Source of the DNA: Ureibacillus composti
GTDB lineage: Bacteria; Bacillota; Bacilli; Bacillales_A; Planococcaceae
NCBI GenBank assembly: GCA_030348875.1
Contig: JAUCEP010000002.1
Coordinates: 1,381,001-1,445,000 of the forward strand
Length of the DNA: 64,000 nucleotides
Reading direction: 5' to 3'
Part shown: one piece after another, positions 9,074 through 18,274 of the stretch
Numbering within the stretch: position 1 is the first letter of the stretch
Layout: the number at the start of each line of letters is the position of its first letter
Made by a program: the position numbers and the translations under genes
The notes under the pieces: generated by a model
Database searches by the model: none
Told to the model about the DNA's origin: nothing
The model's input: only the letters and a program-made list of their open reading frames with translations

Positions 9074-9109
9074 TATTTTGCGTATTTTTATCCACACGTC
9101 CTCACGGCG
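9074..9109. repeat. 36-bp module-junction motif, copy 1
   Basis: The motif contains TTTTGCGTATTTTTATCCA and then CGTCCTCACGGCG. It matches 16823-16858 at 34 of 36 positions. Homology to rec2 begins at the very next base (9110). It is probably the end of an element or an att-type site; the mechanism is not known. Confidence 0.6.
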
Positions 9110-10468
9110 TATATTTTGACCAAGTCAATCAGTCGCTTCGCACGTAACACTCTTGATTGCATATCCCGAATAAGGATGCTCAAAAATCTACGACCTGCCG
9201 TTGGCGTTTTCTTCGAAAAGGAAAATATTGACACATTAGATTCGAAGTCAGAGCTTTTCCTAACCATTTTATCCTCGATGGCACAGGAAGAAAGTCGGAG
9301 CGTAAGTGAAAACACAAAATGGGGAGTGCAGAAGAGATTCCAACAAGGAATAGTCCATATGCCGACCACGTTTTTCTTGGGTTACGACACAACTGAAGAT
9401 GGAGAAATAGTGATTAACGAAGAACAAGCAACGGTGGTAAGGCGTATTTTTCGAGAATTCTTAGAAGGTAAAGGGTGCCCAAGAATTGCAAAAGGCTTAA
9501 CAAGAGACGGATTAAAGACAGGAAAAGGGAATAAAACGTGGACGTCAGATGCAGTTTATAAAATCTTGAAACAAGAGAAGTACCAAGGCCACTGTTTAGC
9601 ACAGAAAACCGTTACGATCGATTTTTTAACTCATAAACGCGTTCGCAACCATGATATTCAGCCACAATATTATGTGAAGAACACCCATCCAGCAATTATT
9701 AGCGAAGAAACCTTTGAGGCTGTTCAACAAGAAATGAAAAGGCGAAGCTTGATGATGAGGGACCCGGATAAAAAATATCGACAACACTTTAGTGGACACA
9801 GTCCATTTTCTAACCAATACTTTTGTGGAGAATGCGGAAGGCCCGTTATACGAAGGCGGATGACTTCAAGCAGGAAGGGGGAGAAGTATTACATTTCTGC
9901 TTGGCAATGCAGAGTGACCGCAGGACGAGATCCAGACTATAAAGATTGTAAAACAAGCTATGTTCATGAGACAGACCTTGAAAATGCATTTATTAAAATT
10001 ATGAGGGAAATGAAAGAAAACCCCGATGAAGTAATAGAAGAAGCTAACCAAGCTATCGAAAAGGCATCCCTCTCACCGCCGGAACAACAGCGACTGGAAG
10101 AGTTAAACAAGCAAATTGAAACCATAACAGATCGCATCAGTGACTTGGCTGCCAAGGAATCGGCTACAAGAGATGCTATCTACGATGCGACATTAAGGCA
10201 CTTGATTTATGAACAAGAAATCCTTCAACAGGAGCGGGACAGCCTAGAGGAAAACATGCAAGAGCAACTTTATTTAGAAAAGCAATTCCAATCGCTCCTA
10301 GTCTTATTAGAAGAAACAGAGAAACTAGAGGATTTTGATGTAACGCTTTTCAAAAAGACAATCGAACGGGGCATTATTTATAAGGAACGAATAGTTGAAT
10401 TTCAATTTAAATGCGGGGTGAAACGGACCCTCTGTGTAAGAGAACGTAAGACTCCTAAGAAAAAATAA
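9110..10468 (+). pseudogene. rec2 of module 2, 5'-truncated large serine recombinase
   Basis: This frame is almost identical to rec2 of module 1 from codon 103 (Tyr-Ile-Leu-Thr-Lys) to the stop codon. Residues 1-102, including the catalytic serine, are missing and are replaced by the 36-bp junction motif. A TTG at 9116 opens a 450-codon frame but has no ribosome binding site. It keeps the second half of the resolvase domain, the recombinase domain, zinc ribbon and coiled coil, so any product could bind DNA but not cut it. The frame is undamaged over its full length, which points to a recent truncation or to selection on the remainder. Confidence 0.85.
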
Positions 10469-10504
10469 GCTAAATCTAATTGAATAAACATAAACCTCTT
10501 TCCA

Positions 10505-10533
10505 CCCGGAAAAAGAACTTGAATGTTCTCGGG
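10505..10533 (+). promoter_or_regulatory. Conserved hairpin between rec2 and rec3, module 2
   Basis: This is the same element as at 4287-4315, with CCCG/CGGG outer arms and AGAAC/GTTCT inner arms. The loop has changed and the stem is shortened by one pair. The surrounding 121-base spacer has the same length in both modules. Confidence 0.4.
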
Positions 10534-10589
10534 ATGTGAGTGATAGATGGACACGAACCATTATCACTTATAGGAAAGGGGTTTTTGTA

Positions 10590-13500
10590 TTGGATGAATT
10601 ACAGAAAGGATTGTGGGTCCGCACACTTTGGAACCCAGTCAAAGCGAGGGAAGAAAGCCCGTTAATAGGAGAAAAACAAGTAAAAGTCGCTGCTTATTGC
10701 CGGGTCAGTTCTTCTTTAGATGTACAATTGCGCTCTCTTGAAAATCAGGTGAGCCACTATACCCATCTGATTCGCGAAAAGCCAAATTGGAAGTTTGTTG
10801 GAGTGTATGTCGATAACGGAACGAGTGGAACCAGCGCCAAGGGACAGCGGGGACTACAACGGCTGCTTCGCCACTGCGAGGAAGGAAGAGTCGATTTTAT
10901 CTTGACCAAAAATGTATCTCGTCTGTCACGAAATGCAGAAGAATTGCTGACGATCGTTGAAAAGCTAAATGCAATGAAAGTTGGGATCTTCTTTGAAAAA
11001 GAGCATATTGATACATCCGTCCAATATAATAAATTTCTTCTAAGTACGTATGCAGCCCTTGCTCAAGAAGAAATCGAGACCATTTCAACATCAACCAGGT
11101 GGGGATTTGAAAAGAACTTCAAGAAAGGCATCCCTCGGTACAATAAGATGCTTGGTTATGATGTGGTGAAAGTAGATGGACGAAATACCCTTCAAATTAG
11201 CGAAGAAGGGGCAGTAATTGTTCGCCGTATCTTTGACTGGTTTTTACAGGGGATGACCATGGCTGAAATAGCACGAGAACTAATAAACCAAGGGATAAAG
11301 ACATCAGTAGGCAAAGACCTGTGGAGAGGATCAACTGTAAAACATATTCTAACGAACGTGACCTATACCGGTAACAAACTGACGAGGGTTCGAACAAAAG
11401 ACCTTTTCACCAATAAAACCACCAAACATATGAGAGATGAAATTGCGATTGAAAATTGCCACCCTCCAATCATTAGTATGCAAGTATTTGAACAAACACA
11501 GAAACGCTTAGAAGAAATTAAACCTAAGAGGAAGTCCACAGGACCAAAAGGGAATAAACATTCTCTTTCAGGAAGAATGACCTGTCACCGCTGTGGCTAT
11601 CGGTTGAACAACTATCCAACGAGAAGGGTGAACTATTGGAAGTGCCAAGCGAGTGATATCGGCGCCTGTGATTTTACATCGATTAGAGAAGATCGTTTGA
11701 GAGAGATTTTGCTGGAGGGCTTCAAACAGAAATTTGATATGACGAGTGATTCCGTTTTCGATACGGCCAAGAAGGTGCTTCAAGAGATTAATCAGAAGGA
11801 CCATTTCGAGTTTCACCGATTAAGGTGGATGGCTGAACTGGAGTTAGCAAAAGAAGGGAAGGGTGAGCTGGCCAAAGTAGAACAAGCATATAAAGAGTTT
11901 GAACAACACATCGCCAGGATTGAAGATGATCGAATCTTTCGGAACCAAACATTGAGCTGGCTTGAGACGGTCCAAAACATAGAGGAGTTGCTAGAAACCA
12001 TTACGATTGAACAGCTTAGGGCTTGGTTGATGGGAGCGGTCATTTATTCTCCCGATGATTATCGCATTGAGTGGGTCGATGGGACAGAAACCATCGTAGG
12101 GGAGATGCCTAAAGAGATTCTTGAAAGTCAATCAAACAAGAAGTTTCAAAAACAACAAGAGCATGAACCACTGTATCAGATCATTGATGCAGAAGGACAT
12201 TTGAAAGAAAGGAGTGAGGAAAGCATGCAAGCACTTATGGAACGAGAAGTCATCAAAATTGAACCGAAAAAAGGGCAAAGCATGTTGAAGACGATAGAAA
12301 TGAACTTGCGTGACCATCCCTCCTCAACAACAAACCAGCCGGTTACAAAACCACTTAGAACTGCTGCCTATTGTAGGGTATCAACGGACCGTGAAGAGCA
12401 GCTAACCAGTTATAAAACACAGGTAGCTTACTATACGTATTTAATCCTCAAAGATCCTCGATACGAATTTGCTGGGATATTTGCGGATGAGGGGATATCA
12501 GGAAAATCCCTTAAAAATCGAACAGATTTCAAAAAGTTGATGGATGAATGTACTCGTGGGAATATCGATTTAATCCTTTGTAAGAGCATTTCAAGATTTA
12601 GTCGGAATACATTAGAAACGTTAAAAGCTGTCCGGTTATTGAAGTCTCTCCCTCGACCGGTGCACATATATTTCGAGAAAGAGAACATCCATACAGAAGA
12701 TGCTGATAGCGAATTGCTGATTACAATTTTCGGTAGCATTGCTCAGGAGGAAAGTATAAATATCGGAAACTCCATCGCATGGGGAAAAAGAAGTATGGCC
12801 AAGCGCGGCATAATTAAAGTAGGAAACGCCAACTATGGTTATCGGGTTGGAGAGAAGCATCAATGGATTATCGATGAAGAAGAAGCCAAAGTTGTTCGTC
12901 GTATTTATGCAGATTTGCAAGCTGGCAAAAATTACACCCAAATCATAACCGGATTAACTAAAGAACGCATTCCAAGTCCAAAAGGAAAAGAGGTCTGGAG
13001 TCTTAGCACGGTGAAGGGTATCCTGCAGAATGTGGTCTACAAGGGAGATTATCTTTATCAAAAATATATCACCGTGGACACATTAGAAGAAAAGACCGCT
13101 CCTAATGAAGGGGAGTTACCTCAGTATTATATTGAAGGCCATCATGAACCTATTATTAATCCAGAAGAATGGGAGAAGGTACAAAACATTATTCACAAAC
13201 GCAGCGAAGCCTATAAGCAGCAGAACTACCAAAAGTATTCTAAAGACCAGCATAAAAATTCTTCTTTTACAGAGCAGTTGTATTGCGGGGAATGCGGTAA
13301 TGTATTAGGGTATGAACGAAGCTTGGAGAGACGAGGCTCCAACGGAACCAAAGAAATCAATCGTTGGGTTTGTAGGCTGGCAGAGAAATATTACGCTGTG
13401 AACGGCTGTTCATCCCAACGATTTCATCAAGACTATCTTGAAAAGCACTTTATTAATCTATTAAAAGGGTTTGAACAAGACGAGACATTTCAACAAGAAG

Positions 13501-14195
13501 TAGAAAGAGTCATTGATCAAACAGTGTTAAGTGCTCAGGAGCTGAAGCAAGAAGAAGAGGCTCAAAGAAGGATGGAACACTTGAATCAAGAGCTATATGA
13601 GGCAGTAGATGAAGAACTGCATAAAGACGGACAAGATCATCAAAGGGTGGATGCCCTAAGTGAAAAGATAGTAAAACTGCACCAGCAGTTGAAAGACTTC
13701 TCTGACCGTAAAAAGCTAGCAGAGCATTATAGAAATGAATTCAAAGAGCTGAAGAAGGGAATCAAAAAGCTGCGTGATGAAAAGAATCTGGCATTCCCTG
13801 CGGACCTTTTTGAACAGTTCGTGGAACAGGCTAAGGTCTATAAAGATGGTAGGATTGTGTACCAACTAAGCTTGGGCCTAGAGTGGTCTACGGATGAAAG
13901 ATATGAAGATTACAAACAGCAGATTGCCATGGAAAGAAAAGCTGAAAGGCTCGCCAAACGAAAAGAAAAACAGGCAGCATTTTTAAGAGGGCCAGAGGTT
14001 ACTGCCTTACTGGAATATTGTGAGGTGCCACGGAGATGGGGAGAAATCCTGGCCTTTATGAACACGATGATGATGATCTCAGAATCTTATTTCAGGAAGA
14101 GCATTGTACTGCCATTGATGGAAAAAGGGAAACTGCAGAAAGATTTTATCCTAGACAGTCAAAGTAAGCGAAAATATTATATGGTGAAGAAGTAA
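10590..14195 (+). CDS. Double serine recombinase fusion, rec3 of module 2
   Basis: This 1201-residue protein is a diverged homologue of the fused rec3 at 4372-7998. The first recombinase has Ser40 (AAYCRVSS), NVSRLSRN and a ribbon (CHRCGY, WKC, GAC). The second has Ser598 (AAYCRVSTD), SISRFSRN, IAQEES and a ribbon (CGECGN). The winged-helix-like tail (FLRGPEVTALLEYC) is present. TTG 10590 is preceded by AGGAAAGGGG at 8 bases, as in module 1. About the first 27 codons are nearly identical to module 1, after which the two diverge strongly. The linker again contains an in-frame start with a Shine-Dalgarno-like sequence (12206-12227). Both nucleophiles remain, so it could still be active although rec1 and the catalytic part of rec2 are gone. 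Confidence 0.88.
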   Translation: MDELQKGLWVRTLWNPVKAREESPLIGEKQVKVAAYCRVSSSLDVQLRSLENQVSHYTHLIREKPNWKFVGVYVDNGTSGTSAKGQRGLQRLLRHCEEGRVDFILTKNVSRLSRNAEELLTIVEKLNAMKVGIFFEKEHIDTSVQYNKFLLSTYAALAQEEIETISTSTRWGFEKNFKKGIPRYNKMLGYDVVKVDGRNTLQISEEGAVIVRRIFDWFLQGMTMAEIARELINQGIKTSVGKDLWRGSTVKHILTNVTYTGNKLTRVRTKDLFTNKTTKHMRDEIAIENCHPPIISMQVFEQTQKRLEEIKPKRKSTGPKGNKHSLSGRMTCHRCGYRLNNYPTRRVNYWKCQASDIGACDFTSIREDRLREILLEGFKQKFDMTSDSVFDTAKKVLQEINQKDHFEFHRLRWMAELELAKEGKGELAKVEQAYKEFEQHIARIEDDRIFRNQTLSWLETVQNIEELLETITIEQLRAWLMGAVIYSPDDYRIEWVDGTETIVGEMPKEILESQSNKKFQKQQEHEPLYQIIDAEGHLKERSEESMQALMEREVIKIEPKKGQSMLKTIEMNLRDHPSSTTNQPVTKPLRTAAYCRVSTDREEQLTSYKTQVAYYTYLILKDPRYEFAGIFADEGISGKSLKNRTDFKKLMDECTRGNIDLILCKSISRFSRNTLETLKAVRLLKSLPRPVHIYFEKENIHTEDADSELLITIFGSIAQEESINIGNSIAWGKRSMAKRGIIKVGNANYGYRVGEKHQWIIDEEEAKVVRRIYADLQAGKNYTQIITGLTKERIPSPKGKEVWSLSTVKGILQNVVYKGDYLYQKYITVDTLEEKTAPNEGELPQYYIEGHHEPIINPEEWEKVQNIIHKRSEAYKQQNYQKYSKDQHKNSSFTEQLYCGECGNVLGYERSLERRGSNGTKEINRWVCRLAEKYYAVNGCSSQRFHQDYLEKHFINLLKGFEQDETFQQEVERVIDQTVLSAQELKQEEEAQRRMEHLNQELYEAVDEELHKDGQDHQRVDALSEKIVKLHQQLKDFSDRKKLAEHYRNEFKELKKGIKKLRDEKNLAFPADLFEQFVEQAKVYKDGRIVYQLSLGLEWSTDERYEDYKQQIAMERKAERLAKRKEKQAAFLRGPEVTALLEYCEVPRRWGEILAFMNTMMMISESYFRKSIVLPLMEKGKLQKDFILDSQSKRKYYMVKK
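12206..12227 (+). promoter_or_regulatory. Internal ribosome binding site and in-frame ATG inside rec3 (module 2)
   Basis: AGAAAGGAGTGA (12206-12217) precedes an in-frame ATG (12225) in the linker between the two recombinase halves. The GGAG-to-ATG gap is 10 bases. It is the positional equivalent of 5943-5964 in module 1, although the local sequences differ. Confidence 0.45.
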
Positions 14196-14197
14196 TG

Positions 14198-14246
14198 AGA
14201 ACCCACTGAGTAGGCTGATGCAGCTGCTTGGTGGGTTCTTTTTTAT
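14198..14246 (+). terminator. Terminator after rec3, module 2
   Basis: AGAACCCAC (14198-14206) pairs with GTGGGTTCT (14231-14239), followed by TTTTTT. Confidence 0.75.
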
Positions 14247-14285
14247 TGTTTTTAAATTGTTTTATTTTGAGACAAGCCTATCTAT

Positions 14286-14298
14286 TGATATGGTAAAA
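14286..14298 (+). promoter_or_regulatory. Extended -10 promoter motif of module 2 cargo
   Basis: TGATATGGTAAAA contains a TGn extended -10 (TGG-TAAAAT). The same 13 bases occur at 18275-18287 in front of the module 3 cargo, at nearly the same distance from the start codon (39 versus 37 intervening bases). No convincing -35 was found. Confidence 0.5.
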
Positions 14299-14337
14299 TT
14301 ATCAAAAGGGTCAGTTTTTTATGAAGGGGAATATAAA

Positions 14338-14799
14338 ATGAGTGAAGCTATCAAACTTACACCAGAGGATATACAAACAATTAAAACTGATATGGACGAA
14401 GCAATCAAACTAGTTAAACATTATGCTATTCAATATGAAGGGCAAGAGCACTATGATCATCTAGGTGCAAGTTGTGTTATGTCAGCAACCAACACCGTCG
14501 ATACCGTTATTGGTTCAGCTCAATATCTCGATGGGGCTTTTTTAATGCCGGATGAAATTCATGTTGAACGATTAGTTGACTGGTTTATAAAGAATAAAGA
14601 CTTTGAATGTAATAGAGCCATTCTTACATTTTACTTTGCAAATTATATTAAGCGGAAAATTAACGCTTTGTATCGATCTATCAATAAAGATGAACTTGCC
14701 ACAACTCTTACTATAATAGGGAGTAAAGAGGCAACTAAGGAATTTAAAAAGCAATGTCGTAAGCGTAAAAAGCTAGGTGTTAAAATCATTCGTCAGTAA
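14338..14799 (+). CDS. Cargo protein, first gene of module 2, unknown function
   Basis: This 153-residue protein is not recognised. It is predicted cytosolic and mostly helical (LTPEDIQTIKTDMDEAIKLV). The C-terminus is strongly basic (KKQCRKRKKLGVKIIRQ), which would suit nucleic-acid binding. ATG 14338 follows AAGGGGA; a longer frame from 14218 would begin inside the rec3 terminator and is rejected. It lies 45 bases upstream of the PIN-domain gene in the same direction, so the two are probably co-transcribed and may form a functional pair such as a partner or antitoxin with a nuclease. That pairing is inference only. Confidence 0.7.
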   Translation: MSEAIKLTPEDIQTIKTDMDEAIKLVKHYAIQYEGQEHYDHLGASCVMSATNTVDTVIGSAQYLDGAFLMPDEIHVERLVDWFIKNKDFECNRAILTFYFANYIKRKINALYRSINKDELATTLTIIGSKEATKEFKKQCRKRKKLGVKIIRQ

Positions 14800-14844
14800 T
14801 TTTAATTGATTAAATAGTTATTGGTTTTCATGGAGGTTATATAA

Positions 14845-15966
14845 ATGCATGTTTTTTTGGATTCAAATATTATATTTTCTGATCCATTTTTTAAAGGGAA
14901 TTTTTCTAGAAAATTTTTAGAGATGTTAAAGGAAGTTGAAGGTAAATTATACATAGCTAGTGTCGTTTATGAGGAATCGCTAAATAATTACCGAAGGGAA
15001 GTTAGAAAAAGACGGAAAGACTTCGGAAAAGAAATGAATAATTTAAACAAGCTACTTAAAACTGAAATTGAAACTAGTAATATACATGATGAAATTTTTC
15101 TTAAAGAATTCAAGGAGTTTTATCAAGAACTTATTGAGCAGGGGATATTAAAAATAATATCACATGAAGAGTTTGATATGTTTAATGAGATTGTCAGCAG
15201 GGCATTGCTGCCTCAAAAACCTTTCGACCATGGTAAAGAAGAGTTCAAGGATACTGTAATTTGGTTGACTTATGCTAATTATGTTGAGAAAAATGAAATA
15301 AGTCCATGTTATTTTATATCAGATAATACTACAGATTTTTATGCAAAAGATAAAAAAACGCTTCATCCTCACTTGCTCCAAGATACAAACAGATTTTTAC
15401 CGTTTACATCAATTGAAGAGTTTATGAAAGAAGAGGCAGAGCAAATAGAAGAATTACAAAGAAAATCTGAGGAATTGAAGTTTGAAAAGAGATTAGACAA
15501 GCTTATTACTTGGTCCAAAGAAAATTTGAGACATGGGCTTATACAACAAATTATAGAGAATACGTTTTTAGATGTTTTAGATTCTGAGATATACGATTAC
15601 GTAAATAATCTATCACCTCATGAGTTAAGTCTTATAGCTGGAGATGATTTTGAACTAGCTGAGTCAAACGGTATTCTAAAAGTACGTTTGTCTACATTTG
15701 AGAGGGAAATTTATCCTGAGGAAATAATTGTTTATGGCTCTCTCTTTGTACTGAACGACGTATCCCTTTATTTCTGGAATTCGTTTCGTGATAAGGGTGA
15801 GGATCCATATATGTATAGTGGCTCAACAACAATCAAGCACACAATAGAATTTACTTTTGCAATTGATGATTCTGGAGAGGCTAGTAACTTTGAGGTTAAG
15901 GATATTGAAACAATTAAAGAAGAACAAACACAAACTGACAATGTTGATCCAACAGATATTTTTTAA
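14845..15966 (+). CDS. PIN-domain protein (DUF4935/PIN_16-like), module 2 cargo
   Basis: The 373-residue protein begins with a PIN fold: VFLDSNIIFSDPFF holds the first acidic metal ligand (Asp6), FKDTVIWLTYANY gives the central acidic residue near residue 135, and CYFISDNTTDFYAKD gives the C-terminal aspartates near residues 156-162. PIN domains are magnesium-dependent ribonucleases. The roughly 200-residue C-terminal half has a charged helix (residues 192-220) and a beta-rich end I do not recognise. GGAGG lies 8 bases before the ATG. The GC content is visibly lower than in the recombinase genes, as expected of transferred cargo. It resembles DUF4935 proteins common near mobile and defence genes. 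Confidence 0.75.
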   Translation: MHVFLDSNIIFSDPFFKGNFSRKFLEMLKEVEGKLYIASVVYEESLNNYRREVRKRRKDFGKEMNNLNKLLKTEIETSNIHDEIFLKEFKEFYQELIEQGILKIISHEEFDMFNEIVSRALLPQKPFDHGKEEFKDTVIWLTYANYVEKNEISPCYFISDNTTDFYAKDKKTLHPHLLQDTNRFLPFTSIEEFMKEEAEQIEELQRKSEELKFEKRLDKLITWSKENLRHGLIQQIIENTFLDVLDSEIYDYVNNLSPHELSLIAGDDFELAESNGILKVRLSTFEREIYPEEIIVYGSLFVLNDVSLYFWNSFRDKGEDPYMYSGSTTIKHTIEFTFAIDDSGEASNFEVKDIETIKEEQTQTDNVDPTDIF

Positions 15967-16021
15967 TTAGATTTTGACCAGGATATAATATTTAGACAAT
16001 AAAAAATGGGGAGGGATGAAC

Positions 16022-16747
16022 ATCAATATTTTCTCTAATTCACCAACTGACTGGCGTGACTTACAAAACAAAGTAGGTAGCGTATTTAGAGGTATAGGTT
16101 ATGAGGTTTTTATTGAAAAGGATATACAAACAGTGCGGGGCACGGTCAATGTAGATGTTTTTGCTATGGATGAGGAGAGTGTCCCGTCATCTGTTTTAAT
16201 ATGTGAATGTAAACATTGGAATTATAAAGTGCCAAAAAGTGTAGTTCACTCATTTAGAACAGTTATTACAGATTTTGGTGCTAATTTCGGTTATATAATT
16301 TCGAAGTCGGGATATCAAGAAGGGGCATTTCAAGCTGCAGGAAATAGTAATATTAAGCTTCTTACTTGGGATGAATTCTTGAGTTTATTTGAAAAGAAAT
16401 GGCTGGAAGCGATGATGGTAAATTTACATAATGAGGGGCTGCCGTTAAGAGAATATACTGATTTACTTTCTGAACGATACATTAAACAAGTCAGCCAAGA
16501 AAAAAAAGAAAGGTTTAATGCTCGTTGTAAAGAATTAAGTAATATAGCACTTTATACATCCAAACTCTTGTACGAGCCGCCTAACGATATTAATTTCAAG
16601 GATCATGTTGATAATGTGATTCTTTCATTTATAAAGAATCATCATTTGGAAGATATACGTTCTTATAATGATTTCTTTGAATATATGATTTCATTTAGTA
16701 GAAAGACAATTGAAGATTTAGAATCAGAATTTAATTTAATTCTATAA
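16022..16747 (+). CDS. Mrr-like restriction endonuclease, module 2 cargo
   Basis: This protein of about 241 residues has a PD-(D/E)XK core of the Mrr type: VNVDVFAMDEES supplies the aspartate, LICECKHWNYKVPKS the E-x-K, and the region after ANFGYIISKSGYQEGAFQAA matches the typical Mrr segment. Mrr-family enzymes cut modified or foreign DNA. The C-terminal half is helical and unassigned. The start is unusual. An ATG at 16016 touches the purine-rich GGGGAGGG with no spacer, whereas an in-frame ATC at 16022 has a normal gap; no other ATG lies near. It follows the PIN gene by about 50 bases, so the three cargo genes probably form one unit. Confidence 0.75.
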   Translation: MNIFSNSPTDWRDLQNKVGSVFRGIGYEVFIEKDIQTVRGTVNVDVFAMDEESVPSSVLICECKHWNYKVPKSVVHSFRTVITDFGANFGYIISKSGYQEGAFQAAGNSNIKLLTWDEFLSLFEKKWLEAMMVNLHNEGLPLREYTDLLSERYIKQVSQEKKERFNARCKELSNIALYTSKLLYEPPNDINFKDHVDNVILSFIKNHHLEDIRSYNDFFEYMISFSRKTIEDLESEFNLIL

Positions 16748-16791
16748 TAAATAAGATAAGATAATATTCTTATAGAAGAAACTCGTCCATA

Positions 16792-16823
16792 GCTCACTTC
16801 CTTAGTTGGTAGTGGGCTTTTTT
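16792..16823 (+). terminator. Cassette-end terminator of module 2 cargo
   Basis: GCTCACT (16792-16798) pairs with AGTGGGC (16811-16817) with a G-U wobble, followed by TTTTTT. GTGGGCTTTTTTATTTTGC (16812-16830) is repeated exactly at 20746-20764. Confidence 0.7.
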
Positions 16824-16858
16824 ATTTTGCGTATTTTTATCCATCCGTCCTCACGGCG
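16823..16858. repeat. 36-bp module-junction motif, copy 2
   Basis: This is the second copy of the motif at 9074-9109, with only two differences in 36 bases. It overlaps the tail of the module 2 cargo terminator. Recombinase coding homology starts within four bases of its right edge. Confidence 0.6.
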
Positions 16859-16861
16859 GTT

Positions 16862-18175
16862 CTAGAGACAGTGCGTATGTTAAAAGCACTAAAGCCGCCA
16901 GTCGAGGCGGTGTTTCAAAAAGAGAACATACGAACCTTAGATGAAGATGGCGAAGTGATGCTGACGGTTTATAGTGGACTGGCTCAAGAAGAAAGCAGAA
17001 GCCTTGCAGAGTCAGTAGCTTGGGGAAAGCGAAGATTAGCAGAGCGGGGTCAGTTTAAAACAAAGTATGCTCGATATGGCTATGATTATGATGAAGATGG
17101 GAACCTGGTAATCAATCCGGCGCAAGCAGAAGTGATACGGAGAATATATGCAGGTTTGTTAGCTGGGAAAACGACGAATCAAATATGTAATGAATTGTCC
17201 GAGGAAGGAATTGAAACTGCAAGAGGGAAAAAGAAGTGGCATAGTACCTCTATGGACAGTATGGTCACCAACCCAATATACTGTGGGGACTTTGTGTACC
17301 AGCGATATTATGTAACAGACACATTAGCGGGAAAACAGGCTGAAAACAGAGGTGAACTTCCTCAATACACAATAAAGGATCACCATCCAGCAATCGTAAG
17401 TCGGGAAGATTGGGAAGCGGCTCAGGTAATCATGAACAATAGGAGTAAGAATAGAAAAGGAAGTACAAAAAAGCCCCATAAACGACAAGAATTTTTCAAC
17501 ATCTTTACCTGCTCCGAGTGTGGTGCGCCTATCATTCATATAAGGTGTTCAAGTGATGATTCTCATTATTGGAGGTGCAGAACAGCTGAGAAAAAATATA
17601 CAGAAGTAACTTGTAATGTGCGTGGATTTAGAGAAGAATCGATTGAGCATAGATTTATGACTTTATTACAAGAAATGAAAACAGCTGAAGAATTCGACGA
17701 TGAAATAAAGCAAGCGTACAACGAACTAATCCCAAGTAATAGCGAACGGAAAAGGATAGAACAAATCAAAGAAGATATGCAGCAACTTTATCAACAGCTT
17801 TATGAAGAAGTGGATGAAGGAGAGCGGCATGGAGGCGACCCCAACAAAATAAAAGGAATAACAGATAAAATTGTGGATCTGCAAAATCAAGTCTATGACT
17901 TTGAAGATAGAGAACAACAGTGCCTTGAAGCGGAAAGAGACCTTGATTGGCTTCTTGAAGAGTTGAAAGGGATTCAGGAATTTAAACCAGAAAAGGAGCG
18001 GATTGAATTCCGGGCAGATATTTTCAGTAGGATTGTTGAGAAAGGAACTGTTTATCCCGATGGCCGAATCGTTTATGATTTAAAGTTTGGGAAGCAAGTC
18101 ACTACCGAACAAAATGATATGATGGCTTGGCGGTTGAGGAAGAAAGGCAAGCCTCGCAAACGGAAGAAAAAATAA
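16862..18175 (+). pseudogene. 3' fragment of a large serine recombinase (module 3)
   Basis: The frame starts abruptly at the Leu-Glu-Thr-Val-Arg codons (GTG 16871 is the first possible start, with no ribosome binding site) and runs 434 codons to a normal stop. It keeps the end of the resolvase domain (LAQEESRSLAESVAWGKRR), the recombinase domain, a zinc ribbon (CSECGA, WRC, TC) and the coiled coil, but lacks the catalytic serine. LYQQLYEEVDEG and YPDGRIVYDLKFG match the second half of rec3 rather than rec1 or rec2, but it ends without the winged-helix tail. It is the most eroded recombinase of the three modules. Confidence 0.85.
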
Positions 18176-18191
18176 ATATCTGCAATAATAG

Positions 18192-18246
18192 CACCCCACT
18201 GGGTAATCGTATTTTTTACGGCTACTTGGTGGGGTGTTTTTTGTTT
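18192..18246 (+). terminator. Terminator after the module 3 recombinase
   Basis: CACCCCAC (18192-18199) pairs with GTGGGGTG (18229-18236), followed by TTTTTTG and TTTGCGT. An inner pair, CGTA and TACG, flanks a T-run. Confidence 0.7.
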
Positions 18247-18274
18247 GCGTTGTTAGTCAAATTTTATGAAATTG

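Noticed and set aside
9074-9109. Junction motif as an insertion-sequence or group II intron end
   Set aside because: No transposase, reverse transcriptase or terminal inverted repeat is linked to it; left as an unassigned element end or att-like site.
9116-10468. Treating the second rec2 as an intact recombinase gene starting at TTG 9116
   Set aside because: It lacks the catalytic serine region and any ribosome binding site, and alignment with 2586-4250 shows a 102-codon 5' loss.
14218-14337. N-terminal extension of the first module 2 cargo gene from ATG 14218
   Set aside because: It would start inside the rec3 terminator and has no ribosome binding site; ATG 14338 has one.
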